DNA from: Heligmosomoides polygyrus polygyrus
Taxonomy: Eukaryota; Nematoda; Chromadorea; Rhabditida; Heligmosomidae
Length of the DNA stretch: 64,000 nt
Reading direction: 5' to 3'
Assembly (NCBI GenBank): GCA_947396885.1
Contig: OX377205.1
Span: 54,916,676 to 54,980,675 of the forward strand
A model generated the notes under the pieces. It searched no databases. It was not told the DNA's origin and saw nothing but the letters and a program-made list of their open reading frames with translations. Shown in pieces: positions 57,501 to 58,789 of this stretch (the first letter of the stretch is position 1; each line of letters opens with the position of its first letter). The position numbers and the translations under genes were made by a program.

Positions 57501-57632
57501 AAACGGCTTACCTGTTTTGCCTGTGGGAACGAAGAAATAGGTGGCTGGTAGTAGAATTATCGCATAGAAGGAAACGAGGACGTAATAGAATGTGTTACCC
57601 ACTTCGTCATACTCGAATGAAGCCCGTCCCAT
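6433..57632 (-). CDS. SEC63 (dnj-29): Sec63 homologue (DNJ-29-like), 20 exons, complete
   Basis: ER membrane J-protein of the Sec61/Sec62/Sec63 translocon; in this family the luminal J-domain recruits BiP for protein import. Exons on the minus strand: 57632-57512, 57410-57286, 26622-26515, 26458-26284, 26207-26098, 26038-25930, 15331-15238, 15167-15024, 13210-13135, 13055-12921, 12841-12694, 12331-12240, 12156-12010, 11818-11729, 11674-11573, 9209-9123, 8322-8246, 8160-8073, 8002-7898, 6555-6433. They sum to 2256 nt with every phase matching, giving 751 residues, the size expected for nematode and human Sec63. Seen in the protein: membrane segments near 15-35, 77-95 and 194-213; J-domain about 107-170 with HPD at 137-139; Brl region about 214-479 and 622-711; Lys-rich and acidic linker 480-621; acidic Ser/Glu tail 712-751, where Sec62 binds in the family. 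All junctions are GT-AG except one GC-AG. The gene looks intact. Splicing is inferred from homology and phase, not from RNA. Confidence 0.97.
6556..7897 (-). other. SEC63 intron 19
   Basis: 1.34-kb intron with canonical ends. No recognisable repeat family or extra exon seen. Confidence 0.7.
7898..8002 (-). CDS. SEC63 (dnj-29): SEC63 exon 19: conserved C-terminal beta region
   Basis: Acceptor ATATTTAG, donor GTACGG. 35 codons: VEMRFSAPPVKGTYNFQLSV then RSDSYMDCDYNKDIK. The RSDSYM signature is diagnostic of Sec63. Phase 0 in and out. Confidence 0.95.
8073..8160 (-). CDS. SEC63 (dnj-29): SEC63 exon 18: conserved C-terminal beta region
   Basis: Acceptor ATGTTTAG, donor GTCAGT. The first base completes the Trp codon, then WLVMTMWDKKQRRLVCPTVA and on to DEQT, equivalent to the WWLY...TLISMP segment of other Sec63 proteins. 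Confidence 0.94.
8246..8322 (-). CDS. SEC63 (dnj-29): SEC63 exon 17: conserved C-terminal beta region
   Basis: Acceptor AATTGCAG, donor GTAAGT. Encodes VDFDAKSHKTHLVHCPYFPS then EKYEW, the conserved region ending in a Trp run. It joins exon 16 directly in phase 0 and ends in phase 2. Confidence 0.94.
8323..9122 (-). other. SEC63 intron 16
   Basis: 800-bp intron. Holds a short AT-rich simple stretch near 9035-9075 (TATATAGACTA repeats). No supported exon. Confidence 0.6.
9123..9209 (-). CDS. SEC63 (dnj-29): SEC63 exon 16: end of linker
   Basis: Acceptor AACTTCAG, donor GTGAGA. 29 codons in phase 0, including SDVDDEEWEGGSIKK. The DDEEW segment matches the conserved point just before the last Brl strand group. 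The preceding intron holds a 1.84-kb palindrome. Confidence 0.9.
9538..11375. mobile_element. Large foldback palindrome in SEC63 intron 15
   Basis: Sequence from 9538 (CATTATTATTACACACATGC) reads in reverse complement from 11375. The arms run about 9538-10130 and 10716-11375 and are similar but not identical, around a spacer of about 585 bp. No transposase-like ORF. Such long inverted repeats are typical of foldback elements, or of two head-to-head copies of one repeat. Confidence 0.8.
11573..11674 (-). CDS. SEC63 (dnj-29): SEC63 exon 15: acidic linker
   Basis: Acceptor GTTTTCAG, donor GTATTT. 34 codons in phase 0, ending NGRDDDDDDE. A low-complexity charged linker. Confidence 0.88.
11729..11818 (-). 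CDS. SEC63 (dnj-29): SEC63 exon 14: Lys-rich linker
   Basis: Acceptor CTTTGCAG, donor GTGAGC. 30 codons in phase 0, starting KKKPWEKNRPQKKKAGGKKK. Sec63 proteins carry a similar KPWQK-type basic stretch in this position. Confidence 0.9.
12010..12156 (-). CDS. SEC63 (dnj-29): SEC63 exon 13: acidic linker
   Basis: Acceptor GCTACAG, donor GTCATT. 49 codons in phase 0, rich in Asp, Glu and Gly (for example EGDDGDGEASAYSDQEDEE). This matches the variable charged linker of Sec63. Confidence 0.87.
12240..12331 (-). CDS. SEC63 (dnj-29): SEC63 exon 12: Brl region
   Basis: Acceptor GATTTCAG, donor GTAAGT. Encodes VEGEDDDHEITAGCVVTIKV then TLTRTSLLDPI, the conserved beta-rich part of the Sec63 domain. 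It ends in phase 0. Confidence 0.95.
12694..12841 (-). CDS. SEC63 (dnj-29): SEC63 exon 11: Brl region
   Basis: Acceptor GGTTTTCAG. Encodes GRVFSCGDLAAMDGEKRR, then EEYRNVLVVLSSMPRLSIQ. The donor GTTG|GTCGGT gives phase 1 and keeps the same residue count as the C. elegans protein up to the GEDD motif in exon 12. Confidence 0.93.
12921..13055 (-). CDS. SEC63 (dnj-29): SEC63 exon 10: Brl region, GC donor
   Basis: Acceptor GTTTTCAG. Encodes 45 codons including FVQALWPKNSPLLQLPHITD and YLRK. The donor is GC (AAAG|GCAAAT). No GT nearby restores frame, while the GC site joins exon 11 in phase 0. Confidence 0.92.
13135..13210 (-). CDS. SEC63 (dnj-29): SEC63 exon 9: Brl region
   Basis: Acceptor ACTTTAG, donor GTTAGT. 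Encodes YVLARVLRLIEEMISISQQL then SFYTQ. The single leading base completes the codon left by exon 8. It ends in phase 0. Confidence 0.94.
13657..14705. mobile_element. Palindromic mariner-derived MITE in SEC63 intron 8
   Basis: Terminal inverted repeat TTAGGTTGTCCCATAAGTC at 13657 and its complement ending at 14705, flanked by TA on both sides. TTAGGTTG ends are usual for mariner elements. The whole 1.05 kb is one imperfect palindrome, and both arms carry frames of the same broken peptide. No intact transposase. Confidence 0.8.
14706..15023 (-). other. Rest of SEC63 intron 8 next to exon 8
   Basis: Non-coding intron sequence between the mariner-derived palindrome and exon 8. Nothing recognised. 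Confidence 0.5.
15024..15167 (-). CDS. SEC63 (dnj-29): SEC63 exon 8: Brl region
   Basis: Acceptor TTCGTTTAG, donor GTACGT. Encodes the conserved LPNLGENKKERPLSLPYSLK followed by ARILIHSYLTRIP. Phase 2 in and out. Confidence 0.96.
15238..15331 (-). CDS. SEC63 (dnj-29): SEC63 exon 7: Brl region
   Basis: Acceptor GTGTTTTAG, donor GTAGCG. Encodes RMLMLLGGAFEFWKQYNKEI and on to DDVELT, continuing exon 6 in frame. It is 94 nt and ends in phase 2. Confidence 0.95.
15332..15934 (-). other. SEC63 intron 6, part next to exon 7
   Basis: Non-coding. A short TTTATTTATTTATT tract lies near 15478. Possibly the 5' end of the CR1-like LINE; no clear frame seen. Confidence 0.4.
15935..16384 (+). pseudogene. 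CR1-like LINE, ORF1 fragment
   Basis: Encodes a piece with RRLLDFLNVFACIPITVYRM and a following KPRILKVVLSSKFRDL, which resembles ORF1 proteins of nematode CR1 LINEs. It lies on the plus strand, antisense to SEC63. It ends where a foldback element begins; the endonuclease part resumes at about 18960. Confidence 0.6.
16707..16762 (+). repeat. tRNA-like head (A and B boxes), left foldback arm
   Basis: A box TAGCCGAGTGG at 16707-16717 and B-box-like GGAATCGATTCC ending near 16761. The A box is of the Leu/Ser tRNA type. No complete cloverleaf is evident, so it is a tRNA-derived repeat rather than a tRNA gene. Confidence 0.5.
17295..17515. repeat. Inner inverted repeat with a hammerhead-like motif
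   Basis: The segment around 17295-17365 is mirrored by 17425-17510 (shared GTTCACCAAGATTGTTAACG and CTGACGTTTC). At 17420-17464 the plus strand reads CCGAAGA, a GGCG/CGCC stem with loop AAACT, GAAA, then CGTC...GACG. This order resembles a hammerhead ribozyme core with one changed core base (CCGAAGA for CUGANGA). Hammerhead motifs are known from Penelope-like elements. Speculative. Confidence 0.35.
18428..18483 (-). repeat. tRNA-like head, right foldback arm
   Basis: On the minus strand the A box is TGGCCGAGTGG (18483-18473) and the B-box-like sequence GGGATCGATTCC lies at about 18440-18429. Inverted counterpart of 16707-16762. Confidence 0.5.
18601..18767. mobile_element. Palindromic MITE, GGGGCCGGATTCATCAA family, copy 1
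   Basis: Starts GGGGCCGGATTCATCAA and ends with the near complement; almost the whole 167 bp folds on itself (for example GTTACTGCAGTAACTTTAA). It sits in the right arm of the foldback at a site that is empty in the left arm, at a position where the arm reads GGGTATTCCAGTGTCAG without it. Confidence 0.75.
18960..19895 (+). pseudogene. CR1-like LINE, endonuclease fragment
   Basis: Frames such as NKNGYDLVILTESWLNSNM near 18990-19110 and VGDFIYPDITWS near 19530 match the apurinic-endonuclease motifs (TETWL, GDFN.P.I.W) of CR1/jockey LINEs. A following ORF at 19510-19848 ends NYEAIAKFLMDAD. Several stops and frameshifts, plus a MITE at 19210-19347, interrupt it. Confidence 0.65.
19210..19347. 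mobile_element. Palindromic MITE, GGGGCCGGATTCATCAA family, copy 2
   Basis: GGGGCCGGATTCATCAACG at the left and CGTTGATGAATCCGGCCC at the right; 138 bp, near-complete hairpin. Confidence 0.8.
19896..20996. mobile_element. Pogo/Tigger-like non-autonomous element
   Basis: Left end TA|CAGTCTCCTCTCGTTATAAC and right end GTTATAACGGGAGGGGGACA G|TA form imperfect inverted repeats inside TA dinucleotides. CAGT-type ends with a TA target are usual for pogo/Tigger. No transposase recognised in the 1.1 kb. It interrupts the CR1-like LINE. Confidence 0.6.
21170..21325 (-). repeat. Inverted copy of a CR1 segment
   Basis: The reverse complement matches 22045-22195 over about 150 bp (shared CGTTCAGCAAAAACTG, CCCTACATCCTGTCAAAA, GAACCTTTCCTT). 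This implies a rearrangement or a second LINE copy in the opposite direction. Confidence 0.7.
21481..21801 (+). pseudogene. CR1-like LINE, C-terminal fragment
   Basis: Encodes FNLSSLQSRRDIHDVLMAYK and later SRFFTNRVLPTFNRL, which resembles the C-terminal end of CR1/jockey reverse transcriptases (RR...VYKILHG, FFTNRV.P.WN). It lies upstream of the RT core, so the order is scrambled. Confidence 0.6.
22023..23575 (+). pseudogene. CR1-like LINE, reverse transcriptase remains
   Basis: MADLLDDYFYKVYF near 22340 matches the pre-RT region. VDIIYLDYAKAFDRV near 22755-22800 is RT motif A. LADDVKIFT near 23030-23055 keeps the ADD catalytic pair. NIANKAYAKLYKLFRCLYTR near 23295-23350 is the thumb. Frequent stops and frameshifts show a dead copy. 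Confidence 0.75.
23576..24163 (+). other. Sequence between CR1 remains and hAT-like element
   Basis: Possibly the CR1 3' region. A 129-codon ORF at 23569-23958 has no recognisable signature. Confidence 0.35.
24164..25619. mobile_element. Non-autonomous hAT-like element with 8-bp duplication
   Basis: Ends CAGGGGTGCACA... and ...TGTGCACCCCTG, flanked on both sides by CTTCCAAT (24156-24163 and 25620-25627). Subterminal GTTAAATTTCCGGTAAAT-like repeats lie at both ends. No transposase ORF in 1,456 bp. It contains a SINE (25070-25345). Same family as 47124-52360, which shares the end CAG(G/A)GGTGTGCG and the subterminal repeats. Confidence 0.85.
25070..25345 (-). repeat. tRNA-derived SINE, copy 2, nested in hAT-like element
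   Basis: On the minus strand the A box is TAGCGCAGTTGG (25327-25316) and the B-box-like sequence is GGTTTGGATTTC. The body matches copies 1 and 3 (GGATGGAAGGCTTGGTTGGC). Confidence 0.8.
25628..25929 (-). other. SEC63 intron 6, part next to exon 6
   Basis: Non-coding intron sequence ending with the GTGAGC donor. Nothing recognised. Confidence 0.5.
25930..26038 (-). CDS. SEC63 (dnj-29): SEC63 exon 6: start of Brl region
   Basis: Acceptor TTTTAAG, donor GTGAGC. Encodes GVWWYNSIKYNVDKVLLDTT and on to KMEIN, matching the conserved start of the cytosolic Sec63/Brl region. It ends in phase 1 and joins exon 7 across a 10.6-kb intron. Confidence 0.96.
26098..26207 (-). CDS. SEC63 (dnj-29): SEC63 exon 5: third membrane segment
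   Basis: Acceptor TTTTTAG. Encodes TTFGIALPKWLVSKEYG and then the hydrophobic stretch WVLAFYGILFMIVLPVVV, the third membrane helix, at residues about 194-213. Phase 1 in, phase 0 out. Confidence 0.96.
26284..26458 (-). CDS. SEC63 (dnj-29): SEC63 exon 4: J-domain with HPD motif
   Basis: Encodes residues 119-176, including YRELSKKLHPDRGGD and the conserved end KYGNPDGPT. HPD at 137-139 is the triad that stimulates Hsp70 ATPase. The exon ends in phase 1 before GTCGGT. Confidence 0.97.
26515..26622 (-). CDS. SEC63 (dnj-29): SEC63 exon 3: second membrane helix and start of J-domain
   Basis: Acceptor CACTTCAG, donor GTACGT. Encodes ALIVAWIVFALIV, which completes the second membrane helix, then EEYNPYKILGLDQ, the start of the J-domain. 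It is 36 codons in phase 0. The following intron is only 56 bp (26514-26459). Confidence 0.95.
26623..26989 (-). other. SEC63 intron 2, part next to exon 3
   Basis: Intron sequence leading to the CACTTCAG acceptor of exon 3. No repeat or gene recognised. Confidence 0.5.
26990..27540 (+). repeat. tRNA-like repeat, third copy of the foldback arm
   Basis: Shares with 16420-16960 and the inverted 18260-18880 the order GGGAAGC(A/C)CCATA, TGGTTTCCAAATTT, a gap, CACATTCAG, the tRNA-like head, GAATGCATTTTGGCC and GATGTGGAACA. At 27286-27296 the A box is TGGCTGAGTGG and at 27329-27339 the B box is GGTTCGATCCC, both close to consensus. Confidence 0.65.
27286..27339 (+). repeat. tRNA-like A and B boxes (Leu/Ser type)
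   Basis: TGGCTGAGTGG and GGTTCGATCCC with 32 bases between them. This is a full internal RNA polymerase III promoter, but I could not draw a paired acceptor stem or a long variable arm, so I call it a tRNA-derived repeat and not a functional tRNA. Confidence 0.5.
27541..28611 (+). other. Intron stretch left of the LTR array
   Basis: ORFs of 65 to 141 codons overlap on both strands without family signatures. No supported gene. Confidence 0.35.
28612..28782 (+). CDS. Small ORF with signal-peptide-like start running into the left LTR
   Basis: 56 codons: a start MKCTILLLLGWAHFPTVIHA, which looks like a secretion signal, then a Gly/His-rich stretch VDGAHGGMTSGYTTVGRGHG. The LTR begins at codon 8, so the signal-like part is only half host sequence; the other LTRs carry the same frame without this ATG. 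Probably chance, but notable. No known peptide family recognised. Confidence 0.25.
   Translation: MKCTILLLLGWAHFPTVIHAVDGAHGGMTSGYTTVGRGHGLPHRLPLFYLNLATPW
28982..29353 (+). pseudogene. Gag-like N-terminal frame, unit 1
   Basis: 123 codons starting MEPLNSHMGTNPTEVGQHNC, right after the LTR/leader. No conserved domain recognised; called gag from position and repetition in every unit. It ends just before the hairpin insertion. Identical in all four units (33215-33586, 37449-37820, 41683-42054). Confidence 0.5.
29375..29475. repeat. 47-bp hairpin within gag, unit 1
   Basis: Arms 29375-29421 and 29429-29475 pair with two mismatches around the 7-base loop GCAGAAA; arms begin TGTTGCCAATT. It separates two gag frames and looks like a short MITE insertion. 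Present in every unit. Confidence 0.85.
29550..30139 (+). pseudogene. Gag-like middle frame, unit 1, broken by hAT-like insertion
   Basis: Frame starting MQEHGSALENLRTLNSELKN, a likely coiled coil, followed by a Ser-rich part and RRDILVN, where the hAT-like element enters. After it the same frame resumes at 31386 as HLVGSARSTYKGLPDRVRQG. Unit 1 has Lys where units 2-4 have Gln at residue 20. Confidence 0.55.
30140..31377 (+). mobile_element. Non-autonomous hAT-like element inside gag, unit 1
   Basis: Ends CAGGGATGTTCGGAAAATTT and AAATTTCGCACATCCCTG, flanked by CTGGTGAA on both sides (30132-30139 and 31378-31385), an 8-bp target duplication. 1,238 bp, no transposase. GGAAACGGAAAC-like repeats lie near both ends; a 24-bp perfect palindrome centred near 31131 lies between two TTAACACTACAGTT repeats. 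Same family as 1036-2432. Confidence 0.9.
31613..32020 (+). pseudogene. Nucleocapsid-like zinc knuckle frame, unit 1
   Basis: Contains CYKCGREGHYAANC, an exact CX2CX4HX4C zinc knuckle, followed by a basic RPRTPPRHD stretch. It overlaps the protease frame by 58 nt in another frame. Upstream gag sequence lies in at least two other frames, so gag is broken. Confidence 0.85.
31963..32910 (+). pseudogene. Protease fused to integrase-tail-like segment, unit 1
   Basis: 315 codons. VEALIDTGSVISILPAG is the retropepsin active site (DTG) and ATLLLGTNVLSAL fits the later conserved strand. Near residue 187 the sequence changes to SEYDKRPRTGKLDVFKPGNR then VYTKLPG and SRHPELVTDRSG, which resembles the C-terminal tail of Ty3/gypsy-type integrases. 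The whole RT, RNase H and integrase core is absent between them. The frame runs into the next LTR before stopping. Confidence 0.8.
32868..37100 (+). mobile_element. LTR retroelement tandem unit 2 (4,233 bp)
   Basis: Same order as unit 1. LTR starts TGTTAGGTTGGACTCAC at 32868 and lacks one base in its TCTTTATTTG stretch. Frames 33215-33586 and 33783-34511; hairpin 33608-33708; hAT-like insertion 34373-35610; zinc knuckle 35846-36253; protease/tail 36196-37143. Private change near 35702 (GCGCTT to GTGCTT). Confidence 0.9.
35846..36253 (+). pseudogene. Nucleocapsid-like zinc knuckle frame, unit 2
   Basis: Identical in protein to the unit 1 frame, with the CX2CX4HX4C knuckle. Confidence 0.8.
36196..37143 (+). 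pseudogene. Protease fused to integrase-tail-like segment, unit 2
   Basis: Same as in unit 1 apart from one residue: GEEGMSRHP here, GEDGMSRHP in unit 1. DTG active site intact. Confidence 0.8.
37101..41334 (+). mobile_element. LTR retroelement tandem unit 3 (4,234 bp)
   Basis: Frames 37449-37820 and 38017-38745; hairpin 37842-37942; hAT-like insertion 38607-39844; zinc knuckle 40080-40487; protease/tail 40430-41377. Private changes near 38029 (Gly to Trp codon) and near 39946 (GAAGCG to GAGGCG). Confidence 0.9.
40080..40487 (+). pseudogene. Nucleocapsid-like zinc knuckle frame, unit 3
   Basis: Identical in protein to the other units. Confidence 0.8.
40430..41377 (+). pseudogene. Protease fused to integrase-tail-like segment, unit 3
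   Basis: Identical in protein to unit 2. Confidence 0.8.
41335..45568 (+). mobile_element. LTR retroelement tandem unit 4 (4,234 bp)
   Basis: Frames 41683-42054 and 42251-42979; hairpin 42076-42176; hAT-like insertion 42841-44078; zinc knuckle 44314-44721; protease/tail 44664-45611. Private change near 42731 (Val to Ile codon). Confidence 0.9.
44314..44721 (+). pseudogene. Nucleocapsid-like zinc knuckle frame, unit 4
   Basis: Identical in protein to the other units. Confidence 0.8.
44664..45611 (+). pseudogene. Protease fused to integrase-tail-like segment, unit 4
   Basis: Identical in protein to unit 2. Confidence 0.8.
45569..45939 (+). mobile_element. Fifth, terminal LTR plus truncated leader
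   Basis: LTR and leader match the inner units up to the gag ATG (45917). The last 20 bases carry two changes (ATGGAGCCACTGAACAGCC), and after 45939 the sequence is unrelated. The array therefore ends within the first codons of gag, not at an LTR boundary. Confidence 0.85.
45940..46399 (+). other. Spacer between LTR array and RTE LINE
   Basis: Unique intron sequence, no gene or repeat recognised. Confidence 0.4.
46400..47123 (-). pseudogene. RTE LINE 1, 3' half (C-terminal part of RT ORF)
   Basis: The minus strand encodes KSKIYRAVIRPVAMYGAECW, ETKMLRWMLEV and RLRWYGHVLRGKEDSVRKIG, the conserved C-terminal region of RTE-clade LINEs. The 3' end is a TTC-rich simple repeat at about 46400. At 47116-47123 it is cut by a hAT-like element whose duplication ATCAGCAT recurs at 52361, where the 5' half resumes. 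Confidence 0.85.
47330..47767 (+). repeat. Foldback arm, left
   Basis: Reads as the reverse complement of 50757-51180 (shared GGGACAGTGCCTGCGG, GCGAAGCGGC...GTGTCACTGC-type and GGTTATTGAGACAAGATTC). Belongs to an inverted-repeat element inside the hAT-like element. Confidence 0.75.
47785..49019 (-). mobile_element. RTE LINE 2, 5'-truncated, with 17-bp target duplication
   Basis: Flanked by GATGTAAACCCTACCAT (47768-47784) and GATGTAAACGCTACCAT (49020-49036), one mismatch. The 3' end on the minus strand finishes in a GAA repeat. Truncation at the 5' end and a simple-repeat tail are typical of RTE insertions. Confidence 0.85.
47799..49010 (-). CDS. RTE-clade reverse transcriptase, long open frame (403 codons), catalytic residue changed
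   Basis: Open from 49010 to 47799 without a stop. Motifs: HIAFLDLEKAFDRVP (motif A), GVHQGSAHSPLLF (motif B), LLYADGVML (motif C) and GAECWPVTKEVETRLSVMET then RLRWYGHVLRG in the C-terminal part. Motif C should be YADD; the second Asp is Gly, so polymerase activity is very probably lost. Endonuclease and finger regions are missing through 5' truncation. The open frame despite the dead site suggests a young insertion. Confidence 0.88.
   Translation of the reverse strand: MKIIERILDRRIREIVKLSGNQCGFVAGCGTIDAIHAARLLVEKHREKQKPVHIAFLDLEKAFDRVPREVIWYALRQHNVPEELIEWVRILYSCRKSRVQAAAGTSMEFPISVGVHQGSAHSPLLFVVVMDAITRDLQKPVPWTLLYADGVMLACEDKDDLERQVQAWCDCLAMFGLKLNVKKTEYLTTDVSESGSITINGTELARTSVFKYLRSAIASDGGLMVEVNSRVSAAWSKWRSLTGVLCDRKIPEHLKSKIYRTVVRPVAIYGAECWPVTKEVETRLSVMETKMLRWTAGVTRMDRIRNDAIRQKFGVAPIADKMREARLRWYGHVLRGKEDSVRKIGLELEVLGKQPRGRPKQRWSDTLYTDMKVTGVHPDQAHDRERWRHDTKRADPATKRDKR
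49047..49937 (+). mobile_element. Short mariner element with TA duplication
   Basis: TTAGGGG at the left and CCCCTAA at the right inside TA (49045-49046 and 49938-49939). It sits in the foldback sequence, which reads TGTATTAGAATT where uninterrupted (about 50741). 891 bp, shorter than a full mariner of about 1.3 kb, so internally deleted. Confidence 0.75.
49345..49839 (+). pseudogene. Mariner transposase, C-terminal part
   Basis: 164 codons. VLLFDNAAPHRE carries the second catalytic Asp; 34 residues later SPCDYHYF carries the third, the D34D spacing of mariner. HPPYSPNISPCDYH and the terminal ERWQQ are family signatures. The N-terminal DNA-binding domain and first catalytic Asp are missing or frameshifted. 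Confidence 0.85.
49938..50100 (+). repeat. Inner foldback arm, left
   Basis: GAATTTCGAGCTCTATCGAATGATCC and on to GCGAGGCTTGCTTCCAGGC read inverted at about 50575-50735 (CCTGGAAGCATGCCTCGC...). Related to the outer arms at 47330 and 50757. Confidence 0.7.
50101..50756. other. Centre of foldback region
   Basis: Spacer followed by the inverted inner arm (about 50575-50755). No coding sequence recognised. Confidence 0.5.
50757..51180 (-). repeat. Foldback arm, right
   Basis: Reverse complement of 47330-47767, about 430 bp with scattered changes. This arm is uninterrupted and gives the empty-site sequence for RTE 2. Confidence 0.75.
51181..51475. other. hAT-like element interior
   Basis: Nothing recognised. 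Confidence 0.4.
51476..51795. mobile_element. Short MITE-like element with imperfect inverted ends
   Basis: Starts AGGCCTCGTGCATACTTCCC followed by GTCGCCGCGATGG; ends with GGAAGTATGCCCCCGGCT after CCATCGCGAC. The ends pair imperfectly. 320 bp, GC-rich relative to its surroundings. Confidence 0.55.
51796..52259. other. hAT-like element interior, right part
   Basis: Nothing recognised except the approach to the subterminal repeats at 52260-52350. Confidence 0.4.
52361..54440 (-). pseudogene. RTE LINE 1, 5' half (endonuclease and N-terminal RT)
   Basis: The minus strand encodes, in several frames, LNVDTWRTARASW near 54310 (endonuclease start), DVIVVADDLNGHVVATKDGY near 53920 (endonuclease core), EKLESRDGERYLYRLPKTAI near 53230 (linker), HIAFLDLEKAFDRVSREVLW near 52630 (RT motif A) and up to LLYAD at 52370. 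It continues at 47115 after the hAT-like element. Stops, frameshifts and a C-run at 54359 mark it as dead. Confidence 0.85.
54441..55289. other. Region between RTE 1 and SINE copy 3
   Basis: May include the RTE 5' flank. No gene recognised. Confidence 0.4.
55290..55600 (+). repeat. tRNA-derived SINE, copy 3
   Basis: Plus-strand head with AGAGCAGTCGG (A-box-like) near 55310, B-box-like GGTTCGGATTTC near 55363, and the shared body GGCCAACCAAGCCTTCCATC. The tail reads ATCCATTTATCCTTT at about 55580. Confidence 0.75.
55655..56920 (-). pseudogene. Mariner element with degenerate transposase
   Basis: Ends TTAGGTTGTCCGGAAAGTTC at 55655 and, inverted, GAACTTTCCGTACAACAT at 56920. On the minus strand: SAAETARQINRVWG near 56690 (helix-turn-helix start), PGQTI near 56125, FVNRRGPILLHDNVRPRVSE near 56020 (catalytic Asp) and KCVDSNSAYFD near 55755 (C terminus) appear in different frames, so the gene is frameshifted. 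Confidence 0.85.
56921..57285 (-). other. SEC63 intron 2, part next to exon 2
   Basis: Intron sequence with the GTAAGAC donor at its upper end. Nothing else recognised. Confidence 0.5.
57286..57410 (-). CDS. SEC63 (dnj-29): SEC63 exon 2: Cys-rich loop and start of second membrane segment
   Basis: Acceptor TTTAG, donor GTAAGAC. Encodes residues 41-82 with the motif ECQCHGC followed by basic residues, a short Cys-rich stretch like that of the C. elegans homologue. It ends in phase 0 at the start of the second hydrophobic segment. The next exon lies 30.7 kb away. Confidence 0.93.
57512..57632 (-). CDS. SEC63 (dnj-29): SEC63 exon 1: start and first membrane segment
   Basis: Starts ATG GGA CGG and encodes residues 1-40, opening MGRASFEYDEVGNTFYYVLV, the conserved Sec63 N terminus. 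Residues about 15-35 form the first membrane helix. The exon ends in phase 1 before GTAAGC. Confidence 0.96.
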
Positions 57633-57655
57633 AGCCTAGAACGTATCGTAAATGA
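57633..57655 (-). promoter_or_regulatory. 3' splice acceptor just upstream of the SEC63 start
   Basis: On the minus strand a TTCTAG acceptor (AG at 57637-57636) lies 3 nt before the SEC63 ATG. In nematodes this spacing is typical of spliced-leader trans-splice sites. A conventional 5'UTR intron is the alternative. Confidence 0.5.
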
Positions 57656-58246
57656 AAAACACCAGACAAACGGAGTCCACACAACGACATCGATCAATCA
57701 TAAATTTACATGCCCGATGAAGCATGATTATGCCCAAAGCAATAAAGCAGCGATAAACGAAGAGCAGCGCAGTAAGGAGTCGAGATGGAGATGCACGATG
57801 GCCGACACTTCAGGCAACCGAGACATGCATAATCAACGTTCTCAATGAAACATTCCAAGTTCGTCCTAATGCGAAAGACAAGCAACTACATACAATGGAC
57901 GAGAAATTCGACACATGGACAAGTCGCGTTCTAAGCGCACTACCGCTCAGCGCTCGTTCCACTCTAGACAAATGAATCAACGTACCAACGATAAGAAAAG
58001 ATAAACCGCCTCAAATCCACCAGCAGATTACCAGGACCGGATATCATGGGAAGGCGAGAGGTTTCTTGGACTCACACTTGTTGATTCAGAGGATCGTCAT
58101 TGCGTGTGGGCGATATGCGGAGAGACGAGCAAAACGAGGAGAGACGATATTGGCGCACATGGAAACAATTGAAGTAAGCGCTTAGGGCACTATTTTTTAA
58201 ATTATTTAACCTTGCTGATCTGAAAATCTTTCAGATCTAAAATCGA
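57656..58246. other. Upstream flank of SEC63
   Basis: Probable promoter-side DNA. I see no coding exon, no clear TATA element and no repeat in it. Confidence 0.4.
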
Positions 58247-58492
58247 CCTCCAAAAGCTGGCGCAATGTGGCTCGGGGGGGGGGGTCACCCCCCCCCCCTA
58301 CTCAGTGGTTGTCCGCCTTAGTAAAGGATACGTGTGTGTGAAATTACATCGGAAATGGCCTACCTCAGTTCACTGTAGGGGTAGAACACACCAGTGCTGC
58401 AAAAAAATTCCGGTTTCAAAAAGCACAAACCGTTGTGTAGGGGGGTGACCCCCCCCCCCCCGAGCCACATTGCGCCCAAAAGCTCGTTTCCA
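58247..58492. repeat. Palindromic G-run MITE, copy 2
   Basis: GCGCAATGTGGCTCGGGGGG near 58259 followed by GGTCACCCCCCC is mirrored by GGGGGTGACCCCCCC and CGAGCCACATTGCGC near 58440-58482. Related to 2480-2735. Long G and C runs can form quadruplexes. Confidence 0.75.
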
Positions 58493-58789
58493 TTTCGAAA
58501 TAGGCTTACAGTTGATGTAGATGTAGACTGCACATGATATATGCTTACCAATAGCTAACGAACCCGCTCCATTCCTGACTTCTGCGGATTTTGATCTCCA
58601 GTGTACCCATGTCAGGAGTCGCGGCACGTTTTCTAGATATCGACTAAAGCCGCATGCACACTTTGCAGCGGGCAGCGGGCAGGGTTACAGGGCACGGGTC
58701 AACAATGACTCATGTTTTGGCGGTTTCGTCGCGCCGTCGATGCCCTCTCGACTAGAGATTCCACTCTCGTGCCTCGCTGCGCTAGAGGG
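58493..58789. other. Upstream intergenic stretch
   Basis: Nothing recognised. Confidence 0.4.
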
